A stretch of 26,625 nucleotides of DNA from an uncultured Roseateles sp. Lineage in GTDB: Bacteria > Pseudomonadota > Gammaproteobacteria > Burkholderiales > Burkholderiaceae. The DNA is taken from positions 1-26,625 of the forward strand of contig CAMLKW010000034.1 in the NCBI GenBank assembly GCA_946480605.1, written 5' to 3'. The notes below the pieces were generated by a model, which had not been told where the DNA came from, made no database searches, and saw nothing but the letters and a program-made list of their open reading frames with translations. Positions 1 through 8,064 of the stretch are shown piece by piece; position 1 is the first letter of the stretch, and each line of letters starts with the position of its first letter. The position numbers and the translations under genes are program-made.

Positions 1-607
1 GACGCTGCACGCGCCGCTGGCGGGGCCGATCGACGCGGTCTTCCTGCTGGAGCCGGACGAGCGCCGCCGCCAGCTTCGCCGGGTCGTGACGATGGGCGTT
101 CGCCGGGTCGACGACGTCCTCCTCGATCACGACGACCGGCAGTGCCATGGGCCGCGCCTCGAAGTTGACGAAGACGCAGGGCAGTTGGCGGCGCTCCAAC
201 TCGCCCAGGTAGCCGTCCTCGGCGTTGGGCATGGGCAGGATCAGGCCGGCGCACAGATTGGCCAGCATGTCGCGCGTGCCGGCGCGATCAGGGCCGTCGA
301 AGCGCTCGGCGTTGAACAGCACGATGTCGTAGCCGCGTGCACGGGCTTCGCTGCTGATCTCCTTGGCGATCTCGTGCAGCGCGAGCGAACCGAAGTTGTT
401 GACGAAGATGCCGATCAGCTTGCTCTTTTCGCCGCGCATGCGCCGCGCCACCATGTCGGGCGCGTAGTTCAACTGGGCGGCCGCCTCCATGATGCGGGCG
501 CGGGCGTCCTCGGACACATAGCCCTCGCCGCGGATCGCGCGTGACGCCGTGATGGGGGCGACGCCCGCCAGCTTTGCGACTTCACTGAGCCTGCTGGGTT
601 TTCGCAT
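1..607 (-). CDS. LacI-family transcriptional regulator (3' part outside window)
   Basis: The N-terminal 202 codons are visible, starting at the ATG at 607-605. Residues 6-28 form a LacI helix-turn-helix (RLSEVAKLAGVAPITASRAI), followed by the hinge helix around residues 51-60 (DMVARRMRGE). The periplasmic-binding-protein-like effector core begins at KLIGIFVNNFG (residues 63-73). Such proteins usually repress sugar-catabolism genes until an inducer binds. The gene is divergent from the GH105 gene, and a near-perfect palindrome lies 27 bp upstream of its start, so autoregulation is likely. Up to about residue 160 (LPCVFVNFEARPMALPVVVIEED) the sequence is a good LacI core. From residues 165-202 I do not find the usual A-x-x-HLxxLGHRxIAxIxG segment, although the frame stays open. 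This could be divergence or an indel. Family is confident; the ligand (probably a galactoside or uronate oligosaccharide) is inferred from context. Confidence 0.9.
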   Translation of the reverse strand, partial: MRKPSRLSEVAKLAGVAPITASRAIRGEGYVSEDARARIMEAAAQLNYAPDMVARRMRGEKSKLIGIFVNNFGSLALHEIAKEISSEARARGYDIVLFNAERFDGPDRAGTRDMLANLCAGLILPMPNAEDGYLGELERRQLPCVFVNFEARPMALPVVVIEEDVVDPANAHRHDPAKLAAALVRLQQEDRVDRPRQRRVQR

Positions 608-633
608 AGATCGTGCCGGGAATTGAATAGCTG

Positions 634-655
634 AATGTGGTGACGATACCACATT
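634..655. promoter_or_regulatory. LacI-type operator, site 1 (before the LacI gene)
   Basis: A perfect 8-bp inverted repeat, AATGTGGT-N6-ACCACATT, is centred on a CpG (644/645). Its inner 12-mer GGTGACGATACC (639-650) matches the consensus GGTAACGTTACC shared with three other sites in the locus. It lies 27 bp upstream of the LacI start, placed for autoregulation. A central CpG is typical of LacI-family operators. Confidence 0.7.
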
Positions 656-747
656 GGGGGCTGGGAGCGGGATAGGGTGTGGTCCGGCCTGCGCCATGCG
701 ATTGCTGGGCGGGTATCTCGAAAAAACGGCTTGGCCTGAATTGGTTG

Positions 748-767
748 ATATGCTAACGTGACCATAT
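748..767. promoter_or_regulatory. LacI-type operator, site A (before the GH105 gene)
   Basis: The sequence ATATG-N10-CATAT is an imperfect 20-bp palindrome with inner 12-mer GCTAACGTGACC (752-763) and central CpG. It is followed by CATATTGTC (763-771), which also follows site C before the receptor gene. The TATTGT within it may be a -10 element that the repressor would overlap. It lies about 100 bp upstream of the GH105 start. Confidence 0.65.
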
Positions 768-863
768 TGTCAGAAAAGGCAGTGCGGAGGAGCGCGCCGG
801 CGGCGCCGTGGCAACCCTGTACTGGACTTCTGGAATCCTCACCTCTGTCCCGACACCAAGACG

Positions 864-2003
864 ATGACACTCAAGAACTACGTGGCCGGTCTGCTACTCA
901 CGCTGGGCTTCGCGCTCGGTGGCTGCGCGAGCGCGCCCCCCGGCCCTGGCGTCGAGCGCAGCGAGGTGATCGCGGCGATCGACAAGGTCAATGGCTATTG
1001 GCAATCCCGGAATCCTGCGCAGGAAACCGCGTTCTGGAACGTGGCGGCCTACCACACGGGCAACATCGAGGCCTATCGGGTGACGGGCAACGAGGGCTAT
1101 CGCCGCTATTCGGAGGCCTGGGCCGAGCACAACCAGTGGGCGGGCGCGAAGTCGGGCGACAAGGCCAGCTGGAAATACCACTACGGCGAGACCGACGAGT
1201 ACGTGCTGTTCGGCGACTGGCAGATCTGCTTCCAGGTCTATGCCGACCTCTATCAACTGGCCAAGGACCCACGCAAGATTGCGCGTGCCCGCGAGGTCAT
1301 GGAATATCAGATGAGCACCCCCAACAAGGATTATTGGTGGTGGGTGGATGGTTTGTATATGGTCATGCCGGTCATGACCAAGATGTACAAGATTACCGGC
1401 AATCGCCAATATCTTGAAAAGCTGAACGAGTATTACAGCTACGCCGGCAGCATCATGTATGACCCCGAGGCGCGGCTTTATTACCGGGATGCCCGCTACG
1501 TATATCCGCAGCACAAGAGCGTCAACGGGAAGAAGGATTTCTGGGCGCGCGGCGATGGCTGGGTGTTTGCGGGTCTGGCCCGGGTGCTGGCCGAACTGCC
1601 GCAGGACGATCCCCATCGCGGCGAGTACGTCCAGCGGCTGCAGGACATGGCCGCGGCGCTGGCGCCGCTGCAGCAGCCCGAGGGCTACTGGACGCGCAGC
1701 CTGATGGACCCCGCGCACGCGCCGGGCCCGGAGACCAGCGGTACGGCCTTCTTCACCTATGGCTTGCTGTGGGGCATCAACAATGGCCTGCTGCCGCGCG
1801 ACCGTTACCTGCCGGTGGCCTTGCGCGGCTGGCGCTACCTGACGACCGTGGCCCTGCAGCCCGGCGGCAAGCTGGGCTACATCCAGCCCATCGGCGACCG
1901 GGCCATCCCCGGCCAGGTGGTGGACCAGAACTCCACGGCGCACTTCGGCGTCGGGGCCTTCCTGCTCGCGGCTGCCGAGATGGTCCGCCTGCTCGACAAA
2001 TAA
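864..2003 (+). CDS. GH105/GH88-like unsaturated uronyl hydrolase, lipoprotein
   Basis: This 379-residue protein matches the (alpha/alpha)6-barrel GH105 (YteR/RhiN) family. These enzymes hydrate the 4,5-double bond of unsaturated uronate left by polysaccharide lyases and so release the terminal sugar. Visible family motifs are WWWVDGLYM with the catalytic Asp at residue 162, RGDGW at 229-233 and ETSGTA at 290-295. The N terminus is a lipoprotein signal with lipobox LGGC (Cys21), so the enzyme is probably membrane-anchored in the periplasm. Length is normal for the family. The ATG at 864 is chosen because it gives the signal peptide, although the Shine-Dalgarno sequence is weak. It heads a tight run with the DUF2264 and DUF4861 genes (18-bp gap, then overlap) and has LacI operator site A upstream. 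Whether it prefers unsaturated glucuronyl or galacturonyl ends cannot be read from sequence; the locus suggests glucuronyl. Confidence 0.88.
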   Translation: MTLKNYVAGLLLTLGFALGGCASAPPGPGVERSEVIAAIDKVNGYWQSRNPAQETAFWNVAAYHTGNIEAYRVTGNEGYRRYSEAWAEHNQWAGAKSGDKASWKYHYGETDEYVLFGDWQICFQVYADLYQLAKDPRKIARAREVMEYQMSTPNKDYWWWVDGLYMVMPVMTKMYKITGNRQYLEKLNEYYSYAGSIMYDPEARLYYRDARYVYPQHKSVNGKKDFWARGDGWVFAGLARVLAELPQDDPHRGEYVQRLQDMAAALAPLQQPEGYWTRSLMDPAHAPGPETSGTAFFTYGLLWGINNGLLPRDRYLPVALRGWRYLTTVALQPGGKLGYIQPIGDRAIPGQVVDQNSTAHFGVGAFLLAAAEMVRLLDK

Positions 2004-2021
2004 CCAGTTCATCAGGAGACC

Positions 2022-3290
2022 ATGGTGGAACGGCGCAACTTCATGCGGGCGGCAGCCCTGGGGGCTCCCCTGTCCGGGCTGCTCGCGACCAGCCAGGCGG
2101 CGGCTGCCGCGTCGGCGGCCCCGGCCCCGGGCCAGGAGCGGGCCTATCAGCTCGATCTGCTCAAGCGCATGGCGGAGCCGGTGTTGGGGCCCATGTCCCG
2201 GGGCGAACTCAAGAAGAAGTTCGTGCTTGAGCTCAGCCCGACCTGGGACGGCCGCGACCCCGCCGTGGCCTACCTGGAGTGCTTTGGCCGCCTGATCTCT
2301 GGGATCGCGCCCTGGCTCGCGCTGCCGGCGGACGATTCGGAGGAGGGGCGGCTGCGTCGACGCCTGCAGCAACAGGCGCTGCAAAGCTATGTCCACGCGG
2401 TCGACCCCAGGAATCCGGACTACCTGACCTGGCGCGGACACGGCCAGGCGCTGGTGGATTCCGCCTACTTCACCAATGCGCTGATGCGCGCGCCCAAGGT
2501 GTTGTGGGAGCCGCTGGATGCGACCACCAAGAGCCGCATCGTTGCCGAGATCAAGGGCCTGCGCCGCATCGAGGTGCCCAACATCAACTGGCTGCTGTTC
2601 GCCGGGATGAACGAGGCGTGGCTGCTGTCCATCGGCGAGGAGTACGACCCGATGCGTCTGCACGGTGCGATCCGCAAGATCAACGAGTGGTACATCGGCG
2701 ACGGCTGGATCAAGGACGGGCAGGACTTTCACTTCGACTACTACAGCTCCTACGTCATGTACCCGATGCTCATCGAGGTGCTGGACGTGCTGGCGGCCAA
2801 GAAGGCGTACTTCTGGAACGCCAAGCCGGAAGAGCTGCTGGCGCAGGCCACGAAGCGCGCGCAGCGCTATTGCGAGCACCTGGAGCGCTTCATCGGCCCG
2901 GAGGGCAGCTACCCGCCCGTCGGCCGTTCGTTGACCTACCGCACGGCCGTGTTCCAGCCGCTGGCCTTGCTGGCCTGGCGCAAGCAGTTGCCGGCCTCGC
3001 TGCCCGAGGGGCAGGTGCGTTCGGCCCTGCATGCCGCCCACGTTGCCATCTGGGGCGGGCCGAGCAATTTCAACAAGGACGGCTACCTCAACATCGGCTT
3101 CCGTGGCAGCCAGCCGGAGCTGGGCGACTGGTACTCCAACAACGGCAGCATGTACATCGCCGCGGCCGGGCTGCTGGCGCTGGGGCTGCCGGCGGGCGAC
3201 TCCTTCTGGACCGCGCCGGCGCTGGACTGGACGCAGAAGAAGGCCTTCGGCGGCGGTCGCTTCCCCAAAGACTACCCGGTCAACTACTGA
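2022..3290 (+). CDS. DUF2264 protein, Tat-exported
   Basis: A 422-residue DUF2264 protein, mostly helical and probably an (alpha/alpha)6-type fold. Hallmarks seen are AYLECFGRLISGIAPWL (about 83-99), INWLLFAGMNEAWLL (about 188-202) and GDGWIKDGQDFHFDYYSSYV (226-245), with many acidic and aromatic residues as in sugar-active enzymes. The N terminus ERRNFMRAAA followed by a hydrophobic stretch and an Ala-rich cleavage region is a twin-arginine signal, so it is exported folded. Biochemical roles for DUF2264 are poorly established. I recall that some relatives are grouped with uronide-active glycosidases, but I cannot verify this. The ATG at 2022 is only 3 nt from AGGAG, so a GTG at 2025 is possible and would lose one residue. 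The gene sits between the GH105 and DUF4861 genes, and the three look like one functional set. Confidence 0.85.
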   Translation: MVERRNFMRAAALGAPLSGLLATSQAAAAASAAPAPGQERAYQLDLLKRMAEPVLGPMSRGELKKKFVLELSPTWDGRDPAVAYLECFGRLISGIAPWLALPADDSEEGRLRRRLQQQALQSYVHAVDPRNPDYLTWRGHGQALVDSAYFTNALMRAPKVLWEPLDATTKSRIVAEIKGLRRIEVPNINWLLFAGMNEAWLLSIGEEYDPMRLHGAIRKINEWYIGDGWIKDGQDFHFDYYSSYVMYPMLIEVLDVLAAKKAYFWNAKPEELLAQATKRAQRYCEHLERFIGPEGSYPPVGRSLTYRTAVFQPLALLAWRKQLPASLPEGQVRSALHAAHVAIWGGPSNFNKDGYLNIGFRGSQPELGDWYSNNGSMYIAAAGLLALGLPAGDSFWTAPALDWTQKKAFGGGRFPKDYPVNY

Positions 3291-4492
3291 TGAAGCACCT
3301 GCTTGTGGCCGCCTGCCTTGCGGTCGCCGCGTTCGATGTGGCGGTGGCGGAACGCATGGCGATCACCGTGCGGCATGAGCTGCCGACGGCCCGGCCCGCG
3401 GAGACGATCGCCGTGCCCTGGTCCGAGGTCACCCGGCGCCTGCCGGGCGCGCTGATGCACCAGCTGGCCGTGCGTGACGCCAGCGGGCGGGTGCTGCCCT
3501 ACCAGGTCACCAATGTGGCGCCGCAGGCCCGGGATCCCAAGGGGGTGGGCATCGCCTACGGCGAGCTGCTGTTCCAGCACGACTTTGCCGATGGCGAGCG
3601 CAGCGCCCGCTTCACCGTCGAGAAGACCGCCACGGTGGCGCCGCCGTTTCCGGCCAAGGCGTTTGCCCGTTATGTTCCCGAGCGCCTTGACGACTTCGCG
3701 TGGGAGAACGATCGCATCGGCCATCGCACCTACGGACCCGCGCTGGCCGAGCCGGCGCCGCCCGGCAGCGACAAGGAGGTGCTGGTGACCAGCGGCCTCG
3801 ACATCTGGTTCAAGCGGCCGTCCTACCTCGTCATCGACCGCTGGTATGCCAAGGGGCACGACCACTATCACAAGGAAGAGGGCGAGGGCCTGGACATGTA
3901 TGCCGTGGGGCGCACGCGCGGCGCCGGCGGCACCGGCATCTGGAACGGCAGCCGGTTGTTCGTCAGCCGCAATTACGCGACCTGGCGCATTGTCACGAAC
4001 GGCCCGGTGCGTACCGTCTTCGAACTGACCTACGACAACTGGGATGCCGACGGCGTGGCCGTCAGCGAGGTGAAGCGGTTCACTGTCGATGCGGGGCATC
4101 TGTTCGACCAGGTCGAGAGCACCTTCACCACGGCGAGCCCGCAGACGCTCACCGTGGCGCTGGGCCTGAACAAGAAACCGGCCTATGCCGAGCAGGCGCC
4201 GACGGTGGCTGCCTACCGCGCCCCGGACACGCTGATGCAGTGGGTGCGCCAGCGCAGCGCGGGCGACTTCGGCACGGCCATCGTGCTGCCCGGCGCTGAC
4301 GGCTATGCGGCGGACCCCGACAACGAACTGATCCTCGCCAAGGTCCGTGCCGGCCAGCCGCTGCGCTACTACCTGGGGGCGGCCGTCAGCTGGTCCGGCG
4401 AATTCACGAGCCCGCAGGCTTGGCAGGCCTATGTGGAGGCGTATCGCAAGCGCGTGGCGTCGCCGGTCCGCGTGGAAATCGGCATGGAATAG
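3290..4492 (+). CDS. DUF4861 secreted protein
   Basis: A 400-residue DUF4861 protein. It starts with a Sec signal peptide (MKHLLVAACL..., cleavage near AVA-ER at residues 20/21) and should be periplasmic. Its start overlaps the DUF2264 stop as TGATG, so the two are translationally coupled. Conserved stretches are RYVPERLDDFAWENDRIGHR (127-146) and a His/acid-rich segment GHDHYHKEEGEGLDMYAVG (189-207), with His190, 192 and 194 candidates for catalysis or metal binding. The rest looks beta-rich, and the family is repeatedly seen beside uronate-degrading enzymes. The function is not established from sequence. A carbohydrate-binding or uronide-processing enzyme role is inferred from the neighbours. 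No terminator with a T-run is visible downstream. Confidence 0.82.
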   Translation: MKHLLVAACLAVAAFDVAVAERMAITVRHELPTARPAETIAVPWSEVTRRLPGALMHQLAVRDASGRVLPYQVTNVAPQARDPKGVGIAYGELLFQHDFADGERSARFTVEKTATVAPPFPAKAFARYVPERLDDFAWENDRIGHRTYGPALAEPAPPGSDKEVLVTSGLDIWFKRPSYLVIDRWYAKGHDHYHKEEGEGLDMYAVGRTRGAGGTGIWNGSRLFVSRNYATWRIVTNGPVRTVFELTYDNWDADGVAVSEVKRFTVDAGHLFDQVESTFTTASPQTLTVALGLNKKPAYAEQAPTVAAYRAPDTLMQWVRQRSAGDFGTAIVLPGADGYAADPDNELILAKVRAGQPLRYYLGAAVSWSGEFTSPQAWQAYVEAYRKRVASPVRVEIGME

Positions 4493-4671
4493 CACGGCGC
4501 CTGCGTGGGATTGATAAACATGCCCTCGGCGATGAAAGGGCAGGGGTTCTGGTGCTTGGGTTGGATTTTGTCTTGGCTGCGGATGAGGAATTTTGTATAT
4601 CTCGCGCCTCGTTATTCATACCTGATCCGCGGCTGGGCGAAGTAAGCTGAATCTGTTCGGTTGGCGGGGTC

Positions 4672-4689
4672 GCCGGCGATATCGCCGGC
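4672..4689. repeat. 18-bp perfect palindrome
   Basis: GCCGGCGATATCGCCGGC is fully self-complementary. It differs from the GGTAACGTTACC operators and has no T-tract after it, so it is not an intrinsic terminator of standard form. It could be a binding site for another dimeric regulator or an mRNA 3'-end hairpin for the DUF4861 transcript. Confidence 0.5.
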
Positions 4690-4784
4690 ACGCCCATGGC
4701 GCCGGGACACGTTGGCGCAGAAGGTGTTGCCTGAGTGGCGGGGTTGAGTTGTTGTTCGTGCAAACCCTTGGATTGGGCTGATAG

Positions 4785-4796
4785 GGCAACGTTACC
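4785..4796. promoter_or_regulatory. LacI-type operator, site B
   Basis: GGCAACGTTACC has central CpG at 4790/4791. The 12 bases CAACGTTACCAT (4787-4798) also occur on the complementary strand of site C. It lies about 200 bp upstream of site C, a distance compatible with repressor looping. Confidence 0.6.
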
Positions 4797-4985
4797 ATGT
4801 GCATGTTGTGGACGGACTGCGGGCTGCTTGCCCGGAGGACTCCCGCATGGAGGGTGACGATGGCCTGCAGCGCCACCGGGTCAATCCGGTGGCACCGAAC
4901 GATGCAGGTCGGACGGCGGCTCATGCTGCCGCCTCGGTTTCCTTGGCGATTGGCTCCAGCGCAGATCGCCATTTATTTGATGATG

Positions 4986-5005
4986 AATGGTAACGTTGGC
5001 ATATT
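4986..5005. promoter_or_regulatory. LacI-type operator, site C, at the receptor promoter
   Basis: AATGGTAACGTTGGCATATT is an imperfect palindrome with inner 12-mer GGTAACGTTGGC (4989-5000) and central CpG. As at site A, CATATTGTC follows directly (5000-5008), and its TATTGT may be a -10 box. The site is about 127 bp upstream of the receptor start. Confidence 0.68.
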
Positions 5006-5131
5006 GTCGACTCCACTCATCGAATCTGCGGATCTGAGGCTGTGCCTCAACTGCGGAAGTGACCATAACTAACAGCCATGCCCGGATTGAGGCGTGGCGA
5101 AAAAGCCCTGGCGGCATATGGAGTAGAGACG

Positions 5132-8005
5132 ATGAAGCAACGATTGATTTGTTCGGCCGTGTCCATGATGCTGGCCGCCATCCACGGCGCGGCTGCTGCG
5201 CAGGCGAACCCGCCGGCGGCGGCCCAAGCCCCCGAGGCGGGCGCCAGTGCCGCGGCGCAGGAGGGCAAGCAGCAACTGGAATCGGTGGTGGTGACGGGCT
5301 TCCGCTCCAGCCTCGAAAAGTCCATGGTGCTGAAGCAGCAGGCCATCGGCGTGCGCGATTCCATCGTGGCCGAAGACATCGGCAAGTTCCCCGAGGCCAA
5401 CGTGGCGGAGTCGCTGCAGCGCGTGCCCGGCGTCATCCTGAACCGCGACGAAAGCTCGGGCGAAGGCCAGCGCATCTCCATCCGCGGCCTGCCGACGGAG
5501 TACTCCGTCACCACGCTGAACGGCGCACTGGTGAACGCCACGTCCACCAGCACCATCGGCAGCGCGGCGCGCGGCTTCAACTACGACGTGTTCGCGTCCG
5601 AACTGTTCGGTCGCGTGGACTTCTACAAGACGCCGCTGGCCGAACTGAGCGAGGGCGGCATGGGCGGCGTCGTGGACCTGCAGACGCCACGACCGTTCGA
5701 CAACAAGGGCCGCATCATTCGCTACGGCCTCACCGCCTCGTACAACACCACGGGCAAGAAGACCGACCCGATGGGCTTCGCGCTGTACTCCAACACCTGG
5801 GGCGAACTGGGCGCGCTGATCGGGGTGTCGCATTCCTCGGCAGTGAACAACCGCTCCGGCTTCGAGGCCACCGGCGGCTACAACAGCTCGGCGCGTGGCA
5901 GCCAGACGCCCGTGAAGGGCAACTTCGCCGTCGCGCTGGACTACGACAGCCCGCGCGCCAACCTCGGCAGCTACACCCGCAGCCAGGTGGACAACGCGCT
6001 GCTGCCGCGCATCTACCGCTTCTACGGCTCGTCCAACGACCGCAGCCGTGACGGCCTCGTCGGCTCGCTGCAATACAAGACGCCGACGCTGAACCTGAGC
6101 CTGGACACGCTGTACTCCAAGCTCAAGAACTCGCGCGACGAGGTGTATTTCGGCCTGCTGATCCGCAACACCCGCACCACCAACCGAAATGCGCCCGCGG
6201 GCCAGAGCGGCAACAACGGCTTCATTCCGCTGAACGTCAAGATCGACCCGGGCTCCAACCTGCTGACCGGCACCTTCGGCAACACCTCCTACAGCAGCGG
6301 CGTGACCTACAGCGAGGACGAGACCAAGTTCGGCTACGTGGCCGCCAACGCCCGCTGGAGCGTCAGCGACAAGCTGGTGCTGACCGGCCAGCTGAGCAGC
6401 AACAGCAGCAAGGCGCTGAGCTACCAGGACACGCTGTCCGGCCAGATCTTCGGCGTCGACACCACCATCGACTACGGCAGCGACCATGTCTACCCGGCCA
6501 TGTCCTCGCCCGTCAGCTACACCGACCCGGCCAACTTCCAGGGCTTCGGCATCGGCACCGGCTGGACGCGCGAGACCGACAAGGGCAAGCAGGGCCGCCT
6601 CGTGGCCGACTGGGACTACGCGCTCGCCGGCGACTGGACCGGCCACCTGAAGGCCGGCCTGGTCTACGCCGAGACCTCCAAGGACATCAACAAGCGAAAC
6701 GGCACGGCCGGCGCCACCGCCAAGCTCAACACGCTGGGCACGGCCGGCCTGCGCACGGGCATGACGTCCGTGCTGCCCATCTCCAACCTGGACATGGGCG
6801 CCGGCTGGCCGCACGCCTGGGGCACGTTCACCCGCGACTACACCTTCTCGACCTTCGACCCGCTGGCCTTCAACAACGAGGCCAGCTTCACGCCGGCACA
6901 GAGCTTCAAGGCCCAGGAGAACGTGTCCACGGCCTTCATCCAGTCGGACTTCAGGGGCGAGGTGCTGGGCCGTGAGCTGCGCCTGAACGCCGGCCTGCGC
7001 TACTCGCGCACCGAGACCCAGATCGACAACTACAAGCAGCAGGGCACCAGCCTCACCTACCTGCCCAACCAGGAGAAGGGCTCGTACAGCAACCTGCTGC
7101 CGGCGGTGAGCGCCGCGCTGGACCTGACGGACGACCTGACCTGGCGCGCTTCCTGGGGAAAGACGCTGAGCCGCGCCTCTCTGTCCATCATCGCGGCGCA
7201 GACCGTCATCCCCAACCCCTTCGACAACACCGCCACGGCCGGCAACCCCAGCCTGCGCCCGCAGCAGTCCAAGAACCTGGACACCAGCATCGAGTGGTAC
7301 TTCCAGAAGGGCAGCATGCTGTCGGCCGCCATCTTCAAGAAGGACCTGACCGACGCCACCGTGGCCAGCACCACGCAGACCACCTTCGGCGCGCTGGGCC
7401 TGCCCGACACCGCGCTGGGCGCCATCTTCCAGAACGCCCAGGGCAAGGTGGACCCGGCGCTGCCGATGACGCTGCGCACCTACAGCAACGCCGGCAAGCA
7501 GACGCTGAAGGGCTTCGAGCTGGCCTACCAGCAGGCCTTCAACTTCCTGCCCGACCCCTTCAAGGGCCTGGGCGCGCTGGCCAGCTACACGCACATCAAC
7601 CCGTTCAACAGCGCGGCATGGGTCACCACCGCGGGCAACACCATCGAGGTGAACTCGGTGCCCAAGTACGCCTACAGCACCACGCTGTACTACGAGAACG
7701 GCCCGCTGGCCATGCGTGCGTCCTACAACTACAAGGGCCGCTCGCTGCACGGCGACAACCCGCGCAACAACGGTGACGACCTGATCCGCTGGCGCGCCGG
7801 CCGGGGCTACCTGGACGCCAACATCAGCTACAAGATCAGCGATGCGCTGGAGATCCGCCTGGATGCGCTGAACCTGTCCAACACGCTGGCCTACGACTAC
7901 TTCGAGGACGCTACGGGTCAGTACGGTCGCGGCAACAAGACCCGCATGGACTACGCCAAGTACGACGGCCGCACCTTCAAGATCGGCCTGCGCGGCAAGT
8001 TCTAA
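5132..8005 (+). CDS. TonB-dependent outer-membrane receptor (Xanthomonas/Caulobacter type)
   Basis: A 957-residue outer-membrane transporter that would import oligosaccharides using TonB energy. It has a Sec signal peptide (residues 1-23, ending AAAAQA), a TonB-box-like stretch ESVVVTGFRSSL (50-61), and a plug domain with EDIGKFPEANVAESLQRVPG (81-100) and RISIRGLP (114-121). A long beta-barrel follows, ending in a C-terminal Phe (IGLRGKF), the usual outer-membrane assembly signal. The plug signature is that of the TonB-Xanth-Caul subfamily, which serves carbohydrate loci. The ATG at 5132 is chosen over an upstream start at 5078 because GGAG (5120-5123) precedes it and the signal peptide begins there. 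Two LacI-type operators lie upstream, so substrate induction is likely. It is followed after 59 bp by the BNR_4 gene, and the two probably share a transcript ending at the 9418 terminator. Confidence 0.93.
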   Translation: MKQRLICSAVSMMLAAIHGAAAAQANPPAAAQAPEAGASAAAQEGKQQLESVVVTGFRSSLEKSMVLKQQAIGVRDSIVAEDIGKFPEANVAESLQRVPGVILNRDESSGEGQRISIRGLPTEYSVTTLNGALVNATSTSTIGSAARGFNYDVFASELFGRVDFYKTPLAELSEGGMGGVVDLQTPRPFDNKGRIIRYGLTASYNTTGKKTDPMGFALYSNTWGELGALIGVSHSSAVNNRSGFEATGGYNSSARGSQTPVKGNFAVALDYDSPRANLGSYTRSQVDNALLPRIYRFYGSSNDRSRDGLVGSLQYKTPTLNLSLDTLYSKLKNSRDEVYFGLLIRNTRTTNRNAPAGQSGNNGFIPLNVKIDPGSNLLTGTFGNTSYSSGVTYSEDETKFGYVAANARWSVSDKLVLTGQLSSNSSKALSYQDTLSGQIFGVDTTIDYGSDHVYPAMSSPVSYTDPANFQGFGIGTGWTRETDKGKQGRLVADWDYALAGDWTGHLKAGLVYAETSKDINKRNGTAGATAKLNTLGTAGLRTGMTSVLPISNLDMGAGWPHAWGTFTRDYTFSTFDPLAFNNEASFTPAQSFKAQENVSTAFIQSDFRGEVLGRELRLNAGLRYSRTETQIDNYKQQGTSLTYLPNQEKGSYSNLLPAVSAALDLTDDLTWRASWGKTLSRASLSIIAAQTVIPNPFDNTATAGNPSLRPQQSKNLDTSIEWYFQKGSMLSAAIFKKDLTDATVASTTQTTFGALGLPDTALGAIFQNAQGKVDPALPMTLRTYSNAGKQTLKGFELAYQQAFNFLPDPFKGLGALASYTHINPFNSAAWVTTAGNTIEVNSVPKYAYSTTLYYENGPLAMRASYNYKGRSLHGDNPRNNGDDLIRWRAGRGYLDANISYKISDALEIRLDALNLSNTLAYDYFEDATGQYGRGNKTRMDYAKYDGRTFKIGLRGKF

Positions 8006-8064
8006 GCATCGGGTTGATTGAATGGGGAGCGGGCTTCGTGAGAGGCTTGCCCCTTTGCCTTGCC

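Larger units (their letters stand above)
4493..5131. other. 639-bp intergenic regulatory region upstream of the TonB receptor
   Basis: I see no convincing gene here; short open frames lack a ribosome site and coding bias. GC content is visibly lower than in the flanking genes. The region holds an 18-bp perfect palindrome (4672-4689), operator sites B and C about 204 bp apart, and a half-site AGTGACCATA (5058-5067). A weak hairpin with TGCCCT/AGGGCA arms near 4520 lacks a T-tract. It probably carries the receptor promoter close to site C. Confidence 0.6.

Noticed and set aside
86..544. A 152-codon plus-strand frame opposite the LacI gene
   Set aside because: The minus strand encodes an unmistakable LacI helix-turn-helix over this region; the plus frame is its shadow.
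4797..5072. A 91-codon plus-strand frame in the gap before the receptor gene
   Set aside because: It spans operator site C, begins at the edge of operator site B, lacks a ribosome site and has no recognisable family.
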